Shown here: positions 17,790 to 25,977 of the stretch, one piece after another
Layout of the letters: every line of letters begins with the position of its first letter
Position numbering within the stretch: the first letter of the stretch is position 1
Source: Neobacillus notoginsengisoli
GTDB taxonomy: Bacteria; Bacillota; Bacilli; Bacillales; Cytobacillaceae
Length of the DNA stretch: 64,000 nt
Direction: 5' to 3'
Assembly (NCBI RefSeq): GCF_003515685.1
Contig: NZ_QWEG01000003.1
Span: 186,001 to 250,000, forward strand
Made by a program: the position numbers and the translations under genes
Notes under the pieces: model-generated
Told to the model about the DNA's origin: nothing
Database searches by the model: none
What the model saw: the letters and a program-made list of their open reading frames with translations, nothing else

Positions 17790-18644
17790 TTAAGCCTCGT
17801 TTTGCCAAATGATTGCTAGTGTTCCTTCACCGGCATGGGCCGCAATAGTGGAACTGATTTCACCGATGGATGTTTTAAGCCCTGGGAACGCCGCTTTGAG
17901 GGCGGTTTCCATTTCCCTCGCCTTATCTGGCACGTTGCCATGCATCACCCACACTTCTTGAATCCGTTTTTGCGCGTATGCTTCGCCAAAGAGCTCAACA
18001 AGCCTGGCGGATGCCTTTTTTTCTGACCTGACCTTTTCAAAAAGCTCGAACTCACCATTTGTATTGATCCGAATAATCGGCTTTATTTTCAGGATGCTGC
18101 CAAGAAGATATTGCGTGCCGGACATCCTGCCTCCTTTGTAGAACTGATCCAAATTACCGAGAAGCATATAATTTTGCGAATTGCTTGCTTCATCTCTTAG
18201 ATTCATAGCGATGTCAGTAGCACCAAGCCCTGACTTTTCAAGCTCAATTCCCTTTTCAATAAGAGCTGTGATTGCATAAGACAATGATTTTGAATCAACC
18301 GGTTCCAAAGGAAAACCGGCTAGTTCAGCACCTGCTATACAACTAGAAAGAGTGCCGCTAAGTTTGGAAGAAATATGGACGGCCACCGCATGATCGTAAT
18401 TCTCTTTCAGTTTTTCGAAAAGAGCCGCGAACTTCCCTGATGATGGCTGGGAGGTTTTAGGAACGTTCTTTTCATTGTTAATACGATTATATAATTCATC
18501 AGTTTTCAGGGTAATACCATCCTCAAAAGCTTCATCGCCAAAAATGATTTCAAGCGGGACTACATAAACGTCGGGGCTGGCTTTTAGTTTGTCCGTTAAA
18601 TATACTGTGCTGTCTGTAACCCAGGCAATCTTTTTTTTACTCAT
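17790..18644 (-). CDS. DegV family fatty acid-binding protein
   Basis: 284 aa. DegV/FakB-type proteins bind one fatty acid and in related bacteria hand it to a fatty acid kinase; no kinase gene is nearby. Evidence is the N-terminal WVTDSTVYLTD, TSQPSSGKFAALFE, HISSKLSGTLSS, DSKSLSYA and GNLDQFYKGGRMSG. The gene is convergent with hmgA and shares its terminator. The ATG follows a modest AGGAACTACGA site. Confidence 0.88.
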   Translation of the reverse strand: MSKKKIAWVTDSTVYLTDKLKASPDVYVVPLEIIFGDEAFEDGITLKTDELYNRINNEKNVPKTSQPSSGKFAALFEKLKENYDHAVAVHISSKLSGTLSSCIAGAELAGFPLEPVDSKSLSYAITALIEKGIELEKSGLGATDIAMNLRDEASNSQNYMLLGNLDQFYKGGRMSGTQYLLGSILKIKPIIRINTNGEFELFEKVRSEKKASARLVELFGEAYAQKRIQEVWVMHGNVPDKAREMETALKAAFPGLKTSIGEISSTIAAHAGEGTLAIIWQNEA

Positions 18645-18887
18645 AGAATCGTAGTTCCTTTTCAGATTTTATTTTTAAATCTTTCCTATCATTTTACCAT
18701 TTAAACCAGATTTAAGTAATTAATTTATTATTCTCCCAATAATTTTTTAACGGGGCTTAAGCCTGAGAATGTTTCCATTTCAATTAACCGATGTGGAGGC
18801 TGGGCAGAATTGTATGAATCCGGATAACATCTTCCTTTTAGGGGTATATTTACATGGTGAGATATGAATAAAAGGAGGAAATTTATT

Positions 18888-19295
18888 ATGCAATCTTTTG
18901 TCGTTAGTTTCCATAAAGAGGACAACGTCGATACAATGCAAATACAAAAACTGAACGAAGCAGATTATCAAAAGGCGACCGAAGGAGGCACTAGGCATCT
19001 TTTCGAATTGGATACGAATATCGGCTTTTTTATATTTTTTGACGCCGAAGATGTAGACGGGACTGTTTCCCATCTCATTCTCCAATATGAAGAAGAGAGC
19101 GAAGATCCAAGTGCATGTTATTCTTTTGCAATGAAGGATTTTTATGAATTCATGGCGCTTTACTTGAATGATTTGGAATTCAACGAGGAAACTAGCGTAG
19201 AAGAAGAGGAAGAGGAAGAGACATACGGTCCAATCCATCATCTCGCACATCTCCTTTACCATATCGTCGAGGAAGGCCAGGCGATAGAGGAGTAA
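18888..19295 (+). CDS. Hypothetical acidic cytosolic protein
   Basis: 135 aa starting at ATG 18888 with a strong AAAGGAGGAAA site. Strongly acidic C-terminal part with a run of Glu (about residues 105-116). No signal peptide or membrane segment. I do not recognise the family with confidence. It stands alone with its own terminator, upstream of a PAP2 gene. Confidence 0.7.
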   Translation: MQSFVVSFHKEDNVDTMQIQKLNEADYQKATEGGTRHLFELDTNIGFFIFFDAEDVDGTVSHLILQYEEESEDPSACYSFAMKDFYEFMALYLNDLEFNEETSVEEEEEEETYGPIHHLAHLLYHIVEEGQAIEE

Positions 19296-19302
19296 CTTGA
19301 CG

Positions 19303-19332
19303 AAAAGCAGCCAAACAGGTTGCTTTTTTTTC
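19303..19332 (+). terminator. Rho-independent terminator
   Basis: AAGCAGCC pairs with GGTTGCTT (one G-T pair), then eight T. Confidence 0.85.
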
Positions 19333-19370
19333 ATTTTTAGTGGAAAATTACAACAATTAAGGGTATTTTA

Positions 19371-19379
19371 TGTTATAAT
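19371..19379 (+). promoter_or_regulatory. Extended -10 promoter candidate for the PAP2 gene
   Basis: TGTTATAAT is a consensus extended -10 box; no good -35 box at 17 bases is seen. Confidence 0.45.
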
Positions 19380-19452
19380 AATAACGCTTTATGATTGGGG
19401 ACAAAGGGTAAGAAGGCATAAATAACAAATTGGGGGGAGCCCGTTTATCTTT

Positions 19453-20100
19453 ATGAATACGTATATTAAGAAATCTCCATATTTGCTATTTTTGCTTGTC
19501 ATGCCTTTACTCGGCATGGTTTACAAATTCCTGAATACTCATCCGCGGGAGGCGGTCCATATTTCGACTGCCGCAGACGGAATGATCCCATTTTTGCCTA
19601 TTTTCATCATTCCCTATATCTTTTGGTATGGATATGTTTTTTTCTATCTTGTCTATTTTTGCTTTAAGGACACGAAAGTCTATTTGAAAACGTTAATCCT
19701 GATTGTAGTAGGGGAGATTATTTGCTTCCTGGTTTATTTCTTTTTCCAGACGATCGTTCCAAGGCCGCAGTTGCATGGCGACGGCTTTTTGATAGAAATG
19801 GTCAAGTTTATTTATGCAAACGACGAACCATACAATTGTTTTCCCAGTATACACGTCCTGACAACGTTCGCGATTATGCTTGGTTCCCGGCATATATATG
19901 ATAAACATCCTATAAATACGATGTTTATCCATATAGCCGGCTCTCTCATCATCATATCGACACTGTTTGTCAAACAGCATGTTGTGCCGGACATGATTGC
20001 ATCCATGTTCCTAGTATCGTTCCTGTACGGTATCCTGTTCGAGCTTTACGAGGTTGCTGTGAGCAAAAAGGCCGATACCGTTTTTGCCAAAAATAAATAA
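19453..20100 (+). CDS. PAP2-family membrane phosphatase
   Basis: 215 aa with about six hydrophobic segments. The phosphatase core is reduced to the PAP2-like inositol-phosphotransferase form: PSIH in NCFPSIHVLTT and the later FVKQHVVPDM with the catalytic His and Asp. VPRP precedes them. It probably acts on lipid phosphates at the membrane surface; the substrate is not known. GGGGGAGCCC is upstream of the ATG. Confidence 0.8.
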   Translation: MNTYIKKSPYLLFLLVMPLLGMVYKFLNTHPREAVHISTAADGMIPFLPIFIIPYIFWYGYVFFYLVYFCFKDTKVYLKTLILIVVGEIICFLVYFFFQTIVPRPQLHGDGFLIEMVKFIYANDEPYNCFPSIHVLTTFAIMLGSRHIYDKHPINTMFIHIAGSLIIISTLFVKQHVVPDMIASMFLVSFLYGILFELYEVAVSKKADTVFAKNK

Positions 20101-20113
20101 GGTGTTCTAACTG

Positions 20114-20143
20114 AAAGGAGGCTATTCATTTAGCCTCCTTTTT
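20114..20143. terminator. Bidirectional terminator between the PAP2 gene and the coat gene
   Basis: AAAGGAGGCTA pairs with TAGCCTCCTTTTT, and is flanked by T- and A-rich tails on both sides. Confidence 0.88.
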
Positions 20144-20441
20144 ACTTTTCACCTAGTTGAATTGCTGTTTCAGCTGCGTTCAAATCAACGCTGAATTGTC
20201 CGTTCAGATCATTTGGAAGATAATATCCTTTTGCAATCATATAGTCACTGATTGCTGTGTGCGTACGGATCGCATCCTTCAATTGCTCTTTCAGTGCTGC
20301 CCTCAATTCCGGTGTTGCTGTTTCGGCTATGATTGCCGCCAAGTTTCTGACACCCGATTTTGTAGAGATTAAAAAATCGGAGGCAATAACTTGGTCTGTC
20401 ATTCCGCTCATCCCTACCATTTTTTGAATGAATTGGTTCAC
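20142..20441 (-). CDS. CotF-like spore coat protein (YraF/YraD type)
   Basis: 99 aa. Coat F domain features: TDQVIASDFLISTKSGVRN, a Glu/Thr-rich helix, and HTAISDYMIAKGYYLP. Second gene of a divergent pair that mirrors genes at 20803-21389. It overlaps the upstream gene by 4 bases. Probably expressed in the mother cell late in sporulation; no promoter could be assigned with certainty. Confidence 0.8.
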   Translation of the reverse strand: MNQFIQKMVGMSGMTDQVIASDFLISTKSGVRNLAAIIAETATPELRAALKEQLKDAIRTHTAISDYMIAKGYYLPNDLNGQFSVDLNAAETAIQLGEK

Positions 20442-20644
20442 TGCTGCATCCCCCTGTTCGCGATGAACTGCTGAAGTGTTTCGATATGGCGGACCCCCAT
20501 CTCGGCATCTTGTTCCAATATCGTTTTCAATTCACCATCCTGAACAAGTTTACTCATTGTGGCCGATTTAGTAAGAGTAATATTTTTAAACACAAGGTAT
20601 TCATGCAATTCCAGGGCTTCATGTGTTCCTAAATTCTTCGTCAA
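20438..20644 (-). CDS. Small spore coat-associated protein (YraG/YraE-like)
   Basis: 68 aa, helical, with LGTHEALELHEYLVFKNI, a motif seen in the short partners of CotF-like coat proteins. ATG preceded by GGAGGAAAGACTTG. Coupled by overlap to the CotF-like gene downstream. It resembles the protein encoded at 20803 (ETFDTHELINFKTI). Confidence 0.72.
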   Translation of the reverse strand: MTKNLGTHEALELHEYLVFKNITLTKSATMSKLVQDGELKTILEQDAEMGVRHIETLQQFIANRGMQQ

Positions 20645-20802
20645 GTCTTTCCTCCTCCAAAAAAATCCTCCAATTTTGTTAACTCCATTTTATCTTGCGC
20701 ATACTAAATATCATTATTCCTCTTTACGTTTATCCATCTTGCATATTTAGCAAGCCGCATTGAAAAACTAAATCTGATTAGGGAAACCTGGAGGTATTTA
20801 CG

Positions 20803-21027
20803 GTGAATGAAAACAACTTGGCCAGGCATGAAACATTTGATACCCATGAGTTGATCAACTTCAAAACAATCTGTCTCGTACGTTCGAAGCTTATGCAGGG
20901 CATATGTTTTGATAATGAGTTAAAAGCATTGATGGAAAAGGATGTCCAGCAGTCCATTACGGCGCTGAATGAGTTAAAGTCCCTATATATCGGGGCCAGT
21001 AAAATTTCGAACGGGAGGAAGCATTAG
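20803..21027 (+). CDS. Small spore coat-associated protein (YraG-like)
   Basis: 74 aa with the same His-Glu-Leu helix pattern as the minus-strand protein at 20438. GTG start with CTGGAGGT at 8 bases. It forms an operon with a CotF-like gene and an adhB-type dehydrogenase, matching the B. subtilis yraG-yraF-adhB grouping. Confidence 0.72.
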   Translation: MNENNLARHETFDTHELINFKTICLVRSKLMQGICFDNELKALMEKDVQQSITALNELKSLYIGASKISNGRKH

Positions 21028-21389
21028 TGAACCAGGATTATTTGGATCCAAAGTATGCAGAAGGGATGCCTAAAATGGCTGATGCATCCTTTGCGATGGA
21101 TTTTTTGCTGACAGTTAAAACCGGGATACGAAATTACGGTTTTGCAATCACTGAGGCTTCCAGTCCGGAGCTTAAGGCGGTTATGGAAAGGCAGCTAATG
21201 GAAGCAATTGACTTGCACGAGGAACTTTCCAATTTAATGATGGCAAAAGGATGGCTTTATCCCTATGACCCGGGCAAGCAAGTGGAACTCGATATTAAAT
21301 CGGTGGACATGGCTTTGGCAATCGGAGATATGAATCTTTATCCAACCGATACAGACAGGCTCGGAACCTTTGCCACGCCTAATTATTAA
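21027..21389 (+). CDS. CotF-like spore coat protein (YraF-like)
   Basis: 120 aa. MADASFAMDFLLTVKTGIRNY and HEELSNLMMAKGWLYPYD correspond to the coat F domain. The GTG start overlaps the preceding stop by one base and has GGGAGGAAG upstream, so the pair is coupled. Paralogue of 20142-20441. Confidence 0.8.
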   Translation: MNQDYLDPKYAEGMPKMADASFAMDFLLTVKTGIRNYGFAITEASSPELKAVMERQLMEAIDLHEELSNLMMAKGWLYPYDPGKQVELDIKSVDMALAIGDMNLYPTDTDRLGTFATPNY

Positions 21390-21406
21390 TGGGAGGAGGG
21401 AACTAG

Positions 21407-22546
21407 ATGAAAGCAGTCACTTATCAAGGTATTAAAGATGTTGAAGTAAAAGAGGTTTCCGACCCGATAATTGAAAAAGCAGATGATATTATTGTTAAGG
21501 TAACCACGTCAGCCATATGCGGATCGGACCTGCACCTTATTCACGGGATGATTCCGAATACGCCCGCCGATTATATTATTGGGCATGAACCGTTGGGAAT
21601 TGTCGAGGAAACAGGCCCCGAAGTAACAAAAGTAAAAAAGGGGGACAGGGTCATTATTCCTTTCAACGTTGCCTGCGGCCATTGCTGGTTTTGCGAGCAT
21701 GACTTGACTAGCCAATGTGATAATTCCAACCCCCATGGGGACGGCGGTGGATTTTTCGGTTATTCTGAAACCTTCGGCGGCCACCCCGGAGGCCAGGCTC
21801 AATATATGAAAGTTCCATTTGGCAACTTCACCCCATTTCGCATACCGGATAATTGTGAAGTCGAGGATGAAAAATTGGTTTTAATCGCTGATGCAATGGC
21901 AACAGCTTATTGGTCGGTCGACCATGCAGGTGTAAAGAAAGGCGACACCGTCGTTGTTCTGGGATGCGGTCCTGTAGGTTTACTCTCCCAAAAATTCGCC
22001 TGGATGAAAGGGGCCAAGCGGGTAATAGCCGTTGATTACATCGATTACAGGCTTGAGCATGCAAAAAGAACAAATAAAGTTGAAACAGTTAATTTTGAAA
22101 AATACGAGAACACAGGTGAGTATTTATACGAATTAACAAAGGGAGGGGCCGATGTAGTCATTGATGCGGTCGGAATGGACGGCAAGATGACACCAATGGA
22201 GTTTCTGGCAACTGGGCTTAAACTGCAGGGCGGAACACTTGGCCCGGTCATCATGGCTTCGCAGGCGGCGAGGAAGGGCGGAACTGTTCAGCTCACCGGT
22301 GCTTACGGCGCCAGATACAATGCATTTCCATTAGGAGATTTTTTCAACAAAAACATTGATATTAAAATGGGCCAGGCACCTGTTATTCCGTATATGCCTT
22401 ATTTGTATGACCTGGTTGCGGCCGGTAAAGTTGACCCCGGAGATGTCGTGACCCATATTCTCCCGCTTGAAGAAGCAAAGAGAGGGTATGAGCTGTTCGA
22501 CACGAAAATGGATGATTGTATAAAAGTTGTTTTAAAACCTCATTAA
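21407..22546 (+). CDS. adhB: Zinc-dependent alcohol dehydrogenase, AdhB-like
   Basis: 379 aa medium-chain dehydrogenase. Catalytic zinc site CGSDLH plus GHEPLG; structural zinc cysteines in CGHCWFCEHDLTSQC; NAD-binding motif GCGPVGLLS. The large insert GGGFFGYSETFGGHPGG is typical of this branch, related to glutathione-independent formaldehyde dehydrogenases. It is the third gene of the coat operon. Substrate unknown; B. subtilis AdhB is likewise linked to sporulation genes by position. Confidence 0.88.
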   Translation: MKAVTYQGIKDVEVKEVSDPIIEKADDIIVKVTTSAICGSDLHLIHGMIPNTPADYIIGHEPLGIVEETGPEVTKVKKGDRVIIPFNVACGHCWFCEHDLTSQCDNSNPHGDGGGFFGYSETFGGHPGGQAQYMKVPFGNFTPFRIPDNCEVEDEKLVLIADAMATAYWSVDHAGVKKGDTVVVLGCGPVGLLSQKFAWMKGAKRVIAVDYIDYRLEHAKRTNKVETVNFEKYENTGEYLYELTKGGADVVIDAVGMDGKMTPMEFLATGLKLQGGTLGPVIMASQAARKGGTVQLTGAYGARYNAFPLGDFFNKNIDIKMGQAPVIPYMPYLYDLVAAGKVDPGDVVTHILPLEEAKRGYELFDTKMDDCIKVVLKPH

Positions 22547-22582
22547 AAACGGGCGGGCTGGAATAACTGGCCTGTTTTTCTT
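22545..22582 (+). terminator. Probable terminator after adhB
   Basis: AAAACGGGC...GGCCTGTTTTT forms an imperfect GC stem followed by T-rich sequence. Confidence 0.6.
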
Positions 22583-22684
22583 TGTAAATTCAAGGTTTCT
22601 AGTTAAAGCAGTGATATCCGCCAAGGTTTAGCCGACACCCCTTATAGGTATAGGTTTGTATAATTGTCTTAATGGGTGGGTGCA

Positions 22685-23740
22685 ATGAAAGAGATCGAGC
22701 TGCTTTTTAAGGATTTTACACTATGGAATATTTTGCTTTTCCTTTTCTATACAGGTTTGATTCTTTTTGTTAATTGGCTGATTAAAGGGATTGCTAAAGT
22801 GCTAGCTATTAAAAGGCCAAAGCTTAATAAAAGGTATATACCCGCTGTTAACTCCCTTATCAACTGGATAACCTTTTACTCCATCATTTTACTATTCATT
22901 ACGTATTTCTCTGAAACGGATTGGATGTTTAAAACCCTTTACTCAAAAGGAGAAGTAAAAGTCACTTTTTTTCTAATTATTACCGCTTTCATGATTGTCA
23001 GTTTTGCTAATAGGATAGTGAAGCTATTTACCAAATATGTTCTTACAAACTTTTATGAGCATTACAACATTGACAGAGGGCTAGGATATACAATTAGCCA
23101 AATGATTTATTATGTTGTGATGATTGCTGCTCTCGCATTCAGTTTTACACGTGTAGGAATTGATTTGACAGCTCTTGGGGCAGTATTTGGCGTTTTAGGG
23201 ATTGGAATCGGTTTCGGAATGAGGAACGTGGCCGGGAACTTTGTATCTGGAATCATCATGCTTTTTGAACGGCCGGTGGAAGTTGGCGAGGTCATTGAAA
23301 TTGACGATAAAATTGGCAGAGTGGAGAAGATTCGCTTAAGGTCGACGCTTGTTCGAACGGCTAAGGAAGGCAACCTGATTATCCCTAACCAGTATTTTAT
23401 CGAGCATATTATTAAGAACAGAACAACAGCGGAGATGAGGGCACTCGTAAAGGTAAGTGTCAGCTATGGGGAAGACTCCAAGATAGTTCAACGGCTGCTG
23501 GAGGAAGCGGTTGACTACGTGAATCAAAATTGTGCGGGGATTCTGGAATCGCCGCATCAAGAAATACGGTTTGTTGACTTCAGAAACAGCGCGATGGACT
23601 TTATGATTGAACTTCCGGTTACGAACTTTGAAATCAAAGAGAGAGTTGAAAGTGAACTGCGCCACTCAATTGCAAGCCTGTTAAATGAAAGGGGTATTAA
23701 GATGCCCGCAATTGTAACTGAGGCAGAAAAGGAAAGTTAG
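22685..23740 (+). CDS. Small-conductance mechanosensitive channel (MscS family)
   Basis: About 351 aa with four or more membrane segments. The pore helix and beta-domain junction is well conserved: GVLGIGIGFGMRNVAGNF followed by IIMLFERPVEVGE. The C-terminal cytoplasmic cage domain follows. Such channels release solutes at low osmolarity. GTG 22676 and ATG 22685 are both possible starts; GGGTGG precedes the ATG. Confidence 0.88.
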   Translation: MKEIELLFKDFTLWNILLFLFYTGLILFVNWLIKGIAKVLAIKRPKLNKRYIPAVNSLINWITFYSIILLFITYFSETDWMFKTLYSKGEVKVTFFLIITAFMIVSFANRIVKLFTKYVLTNFYEHYNIDRGLGYTISQMIYYVVMIAALAFSFTRVGIDLTALGAVFGVLGIGIGFGMRNVAGNFVSGIIMLFERPVEVGEVIEIDDKIGRVEKIRLRSTLVRTAKEGNLIIPNQYFIEHIIKNRTTAEMRALVKVSVSYGEDSKIVQRLLEEAVDYVNQNCAGILESPHQEIRFVDFRNSAMDFMIELPVTNFEIKERVESELRHSIASLLNERGIKMPAIVTEAEKES

Positions 23741-23779
23741 GCAGTTCAACCAGGTATTAACTTGAAGAAAAATATTCCT

Positions 23780-23806
23780 GTTTTTAATCCATTAAGAAAA
23801 GGGTAG
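23780..23806 (+). promoter_or_regulatory. Possible sigma-B-like promoter
   Basis: GTTTTT and GGGTAG are separated by 15 bases, near the GTTTAA/GGGTAT general-stress consensus but with imperfect boxes and slightly long spacing. It would fit a stress role for the downstream small protein. Confidence 0.3.
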
Positions 23807-23838
23807 AGCATAGTAAAGTAGATAGAGGAGGAAATGCA

Positions 23839-24117
23839 TTGGCTAATAAAAAGAATGATCATATCCATTCTGAGGAACAAGCACAATTTTTTAAAGAACG
23901 CGCAGGGACGGACGAAGCCCGTTTTCATGTCGTCCCACATGATGAAGAAGGTTGGGCTGTAAAGCGGGAAGGCCAGGACGAGCCCGAGATGACGGCAGAT
24001 TCGAGGTCAGAAGCAGTGAAAGAAGCGAAAAGGCTCGCTGAAGAAGCTGGCACAATGGTCTATATCCATAATGATGAAGGACGGATTGAAGAGCAGCACA
24101 ATTACCAGGATAGATAA
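23839..24117 (+). CDS. DUF2188 domain protein
   Basis: 92 aa, soluble and rich in Glu and Lys. Its second half (EEGWAVKREGQDEPEMTAD then SRSEAVKEAKRLAEEAG and VYIHNDEGRI) matches the DUF2188 pattern; the function is unknown. TTG start with GAGGAGG at 7 bases. Followed by a clear terminator. Confidence 0.75.
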   Translation: MANKKNDHIHSEEQAQFFKERAGTDEARFHVVPHDEEGWAVKREGQDEPEMTADSRSEAVKEAKRLAEEAGTMVYIHNDEGRIEEQHNYQDR

Positions 24118-24128
24118 CTTATAAACGT

Positions 24129-24158
24129 GGCATCCATATGTTCATGGATGCCTTTTTC
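24129..24158 (+). terminator. Rho-independent terminator
   Basis: GGCATCCAT and ATGGATGCC pair perfectly over a 6-base loop, followed by TTTTTCTTT. Confidence 0.9.
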
Positions 24159-24210
24159 TTTATATTGGAATAGTGAGGATAGAGGAAAGTATGGGGGATG
24201 ATGATACTAT

Positions 24211-24342
24211 GTAAAGTTGAGCGGCTTCGGAAAGCGTCTGCAGCTGGGATTCTATTAATCAATCACATCTCGTCAGCAACTATACCCGAAAGCTTAGGGA
24301 AACCGCTCTTCCCGACATGCAAGTCCGTTGAATCCACTTTAC
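24211..24342. repeat. 132-bp palindromic element: structured RNA or MITE-like relic
   Basis: Outer arms GTAAAGT (24211-24217) and ACTTTAC (24336-24342) are perfectly complementary. Inside them GAGCGG (24219-24224) pairs with CCGCTC (24303-24308), extended by TT/AA past a mismatch. A small GCTT-CGGA-AAGC hairpin sits at the start of the interior. No ORF, and I could not match it to a known riboswitch. The ends GTAAAGTTGA and, inverted, GTAAAGTGGA also look like terminal repeats of a miniature element. Confidence 0.45.
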
Positions 24343-24369
24343 GAGAGTCCGGTTAATGTATACTCAATT

Positions 24370-24696
24370 CTAAATATAATGTGGATAATCATGGCTATTC
24401 CGGACTTTGGCGTTGGTATCCCTATGTCTGTTTAAATAAAAAGCGAGGCGCATACTCATATGTGTCACCAAACCTAAAAAGAGCCCATTGAATAATACCC
24501 CAAAAGCCTGGTTCATTTCACTTTTCACTGTCAAGATCCACCAGAGGCTTGAAATTCCGATGAAAGTAAAACTCAGGAAAAAGGCATGCAGGACAATTTC
24601 TCCTGGAGATGTTTCCAATTTTGATTGCCTAAAAACGTGAATCAATGAGCAAACCAATGCGGAAACTAACAAACTAAAATAAATCATCATTCTCAT
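24370..24696 (-). CDS. Hypothetical small membrane protein
   Basis: 108 aa with about three hydrophobic segments (residues 3-20, 35-55, 65-85) and a charged C-terminus (HRHRD..HDYPHY). GAGGAGGTGA lies about 13 bases before the ATG. No family recognised. Stands alone. Confidence 0.55.
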   Translation of the reverse strand: MRMMIYFSLLVSALVCSLIHVFRQSKLETSPGEIVLHAFFLSFTFIGISSLWWILTVKSEMNQAFGVLFNGLFLGLVTHMSMRLAFYLNRHRDTNAKVRNSHDYPHYI

Positions 24697-24816
24697 TGCT
24701 TATCGTTCACCTCCTCAATTGAGCCTCATTATTATTATTATAGCAAAATATATATAAAGGCCGCACTACTTTTTCAATAACCTTATAAAAAAAGGACAGC
24801 CACCCCAAGAAGTTCC

Positions 24817-25152
24817 CTAAGGTTCCAGTCCAAAAGCAGCATCCCTGTACTTAATTTCCTCTAATTTGGAGGTTGGTTTACTTTCAATAATCTTTCCTTC
24901 ATTATCTTTTTTTACTTCATATTCTCTATATGTTTCGATGATCAAGCCGTTCCTTTGCTGTATGTCCTCTAGTTTCATTTCGTACTCAACAAGATTACGC
25001 ACTGGCTTTTGAAGGAAAGCATTCGTTTGTCTTACCCCTTCTGTTTTATAATAATAGTCATTGTTGAGAATGGAATAGGGTGAATCCAGATAAGCAGAAG
25101 TCACGAGTACTAATCCCAGACCAACTAAAGATAAGCCTTTTAAACGGTCCAT
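24817..25152 (-). CDS. Hypothetical protein with N-terminal membrane anchor or signal
   Basis: About 111 aa. One hydrophobic segment at residues 5-20 (GLSLVGLGLVLVTSAYL) then a charged, probably extracytoplasmic domain. The ATG at 25152 has GGAGG at 7 bases and is preferred to the ATG at 25158. No family recognised; no clear neighbours in an operon. Confidence 0.55.
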   Translation of the reverse strand: MDRLKGLSLVGLGLVLVTSAYLDSPYSILNNDYYYKTEGVRQTNAFLQKPVRNLVEYEMKLEDIQQRNGLIIETYREYEVKKDNEGKIIESKPTSKLEEIKYRDAAFGLEP

Positions 25153-25352
25153 AAACATTCCTCCAGTTAGACATATTCTTTAAACTATATGCAGGAGGAC
25201 AAGATTTAAGACAAGAACAAGGAATTCCTTCCCTTTTCAGGCGTTGAAGAAATACTCTACAAATTCAAACGTACAAAGAGAAAAAAGAATCTTTTATTGT
25301 ATTGTCTCTAGAATAGTATACTGATCTGGCTCTTTCGCGACAGCAAAAGTAT

Positions 25353-25869
25353 GGATGAGTGACAACTTTCAGGAAAAAACCAGTCTGGTTGTCACGCAAA
25401 GCACGGATGAGTGACAACTTACAGCAAAAAACCAGTCTGGTTGTCACGCAAAACACGGATGAGTGACAACTTACAGCAAAAAACCGGTCTGGTTGTCACG
25501 CAAAGCACGGATGAGTGACAACTTACAGCAAAAAACCAGTCCGATTGTCACGCAAAGCACGGATGAGTGACAACGTTCAGGAAAAGACCGGTCTGGTTGT
25601 CACGCAAAGCATGGATGAGTGACAACGTTCAGGAAAAAACCGGTCTGGTTGTCACGCAAAGCACGGATGAGTGATAACGTTCAGGAAAAAACCGGTCGAG
25701 TTGTCACGCAAAGCACGGATGAGTGACAACTTTCAGGAAAAAACCAGTCTGGTTGTCACGCAAAGCACGGATGAGTGACAACTAACAGCAAAAAACCAGT
25801 CCGATTGTCACGCAAAGCACGGATGAGTGACAACTTACAGGAAAAAACCAGTCCGATTGTCACGCAAAA
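25353..25869. repeat. Tandem array of ten 52-bp repeats, each with a GTGACAAC/GTTGTCAC inverted pair
   Basis: Units begin GGATGAGTGACAAC at 25353, 25405, 25457, 25509, 25561, 25613, 25665, 25717, 25769 and 25821, always 52 bp apart. Inside each, GTGACAAC (positions 7-14) and GTTGTCAC (36-43) are inverted repeats, with a smaller AACCAG-T-CTGGTT palindrome next to the right arm. Units vary at a few positions (TTAC/TTTC/GTTC; CAGTCTGG/CGGTCTGG/CAGTCCGA). There are no unique spacers, so it is not CRISPR. A degenerate partial unit precedes the first. No real ORF. Confidence 0.92.
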
Positions 25870-25910
25870 CTAGGGAATTAAGTATTTTATAGTTTAGCTA
25901 GACAATCAAA

Positions 25911-25940
25911 TAGGCAGCCAGTTACGGCTGCCTATAATGA
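25911..25940 (-). terminator. Hairpin, probable terminator of the MFS gene
   Basis: TAGGCAGCC and GGCTGCCTA pair perfectly. On the minus strand it is followed by a short T-containing tail (ATTTGATT). Confidence 0.6.
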
Positions 25941-25977
25941 AGCATTCATTAAATTAGAAAGTCATTTTCGATAAAAA

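Noticed and set aside
25265-25456. Coding ORFs on the repeat array
   Set aside because: They arise from the repeat itself, lack ribosome-binding sites and resemble no protein.
25353-25869. CRISPR array
   Set aside because: The whole 52-bp unit repeats with few changes; there are no unique spacers and no cas genes.
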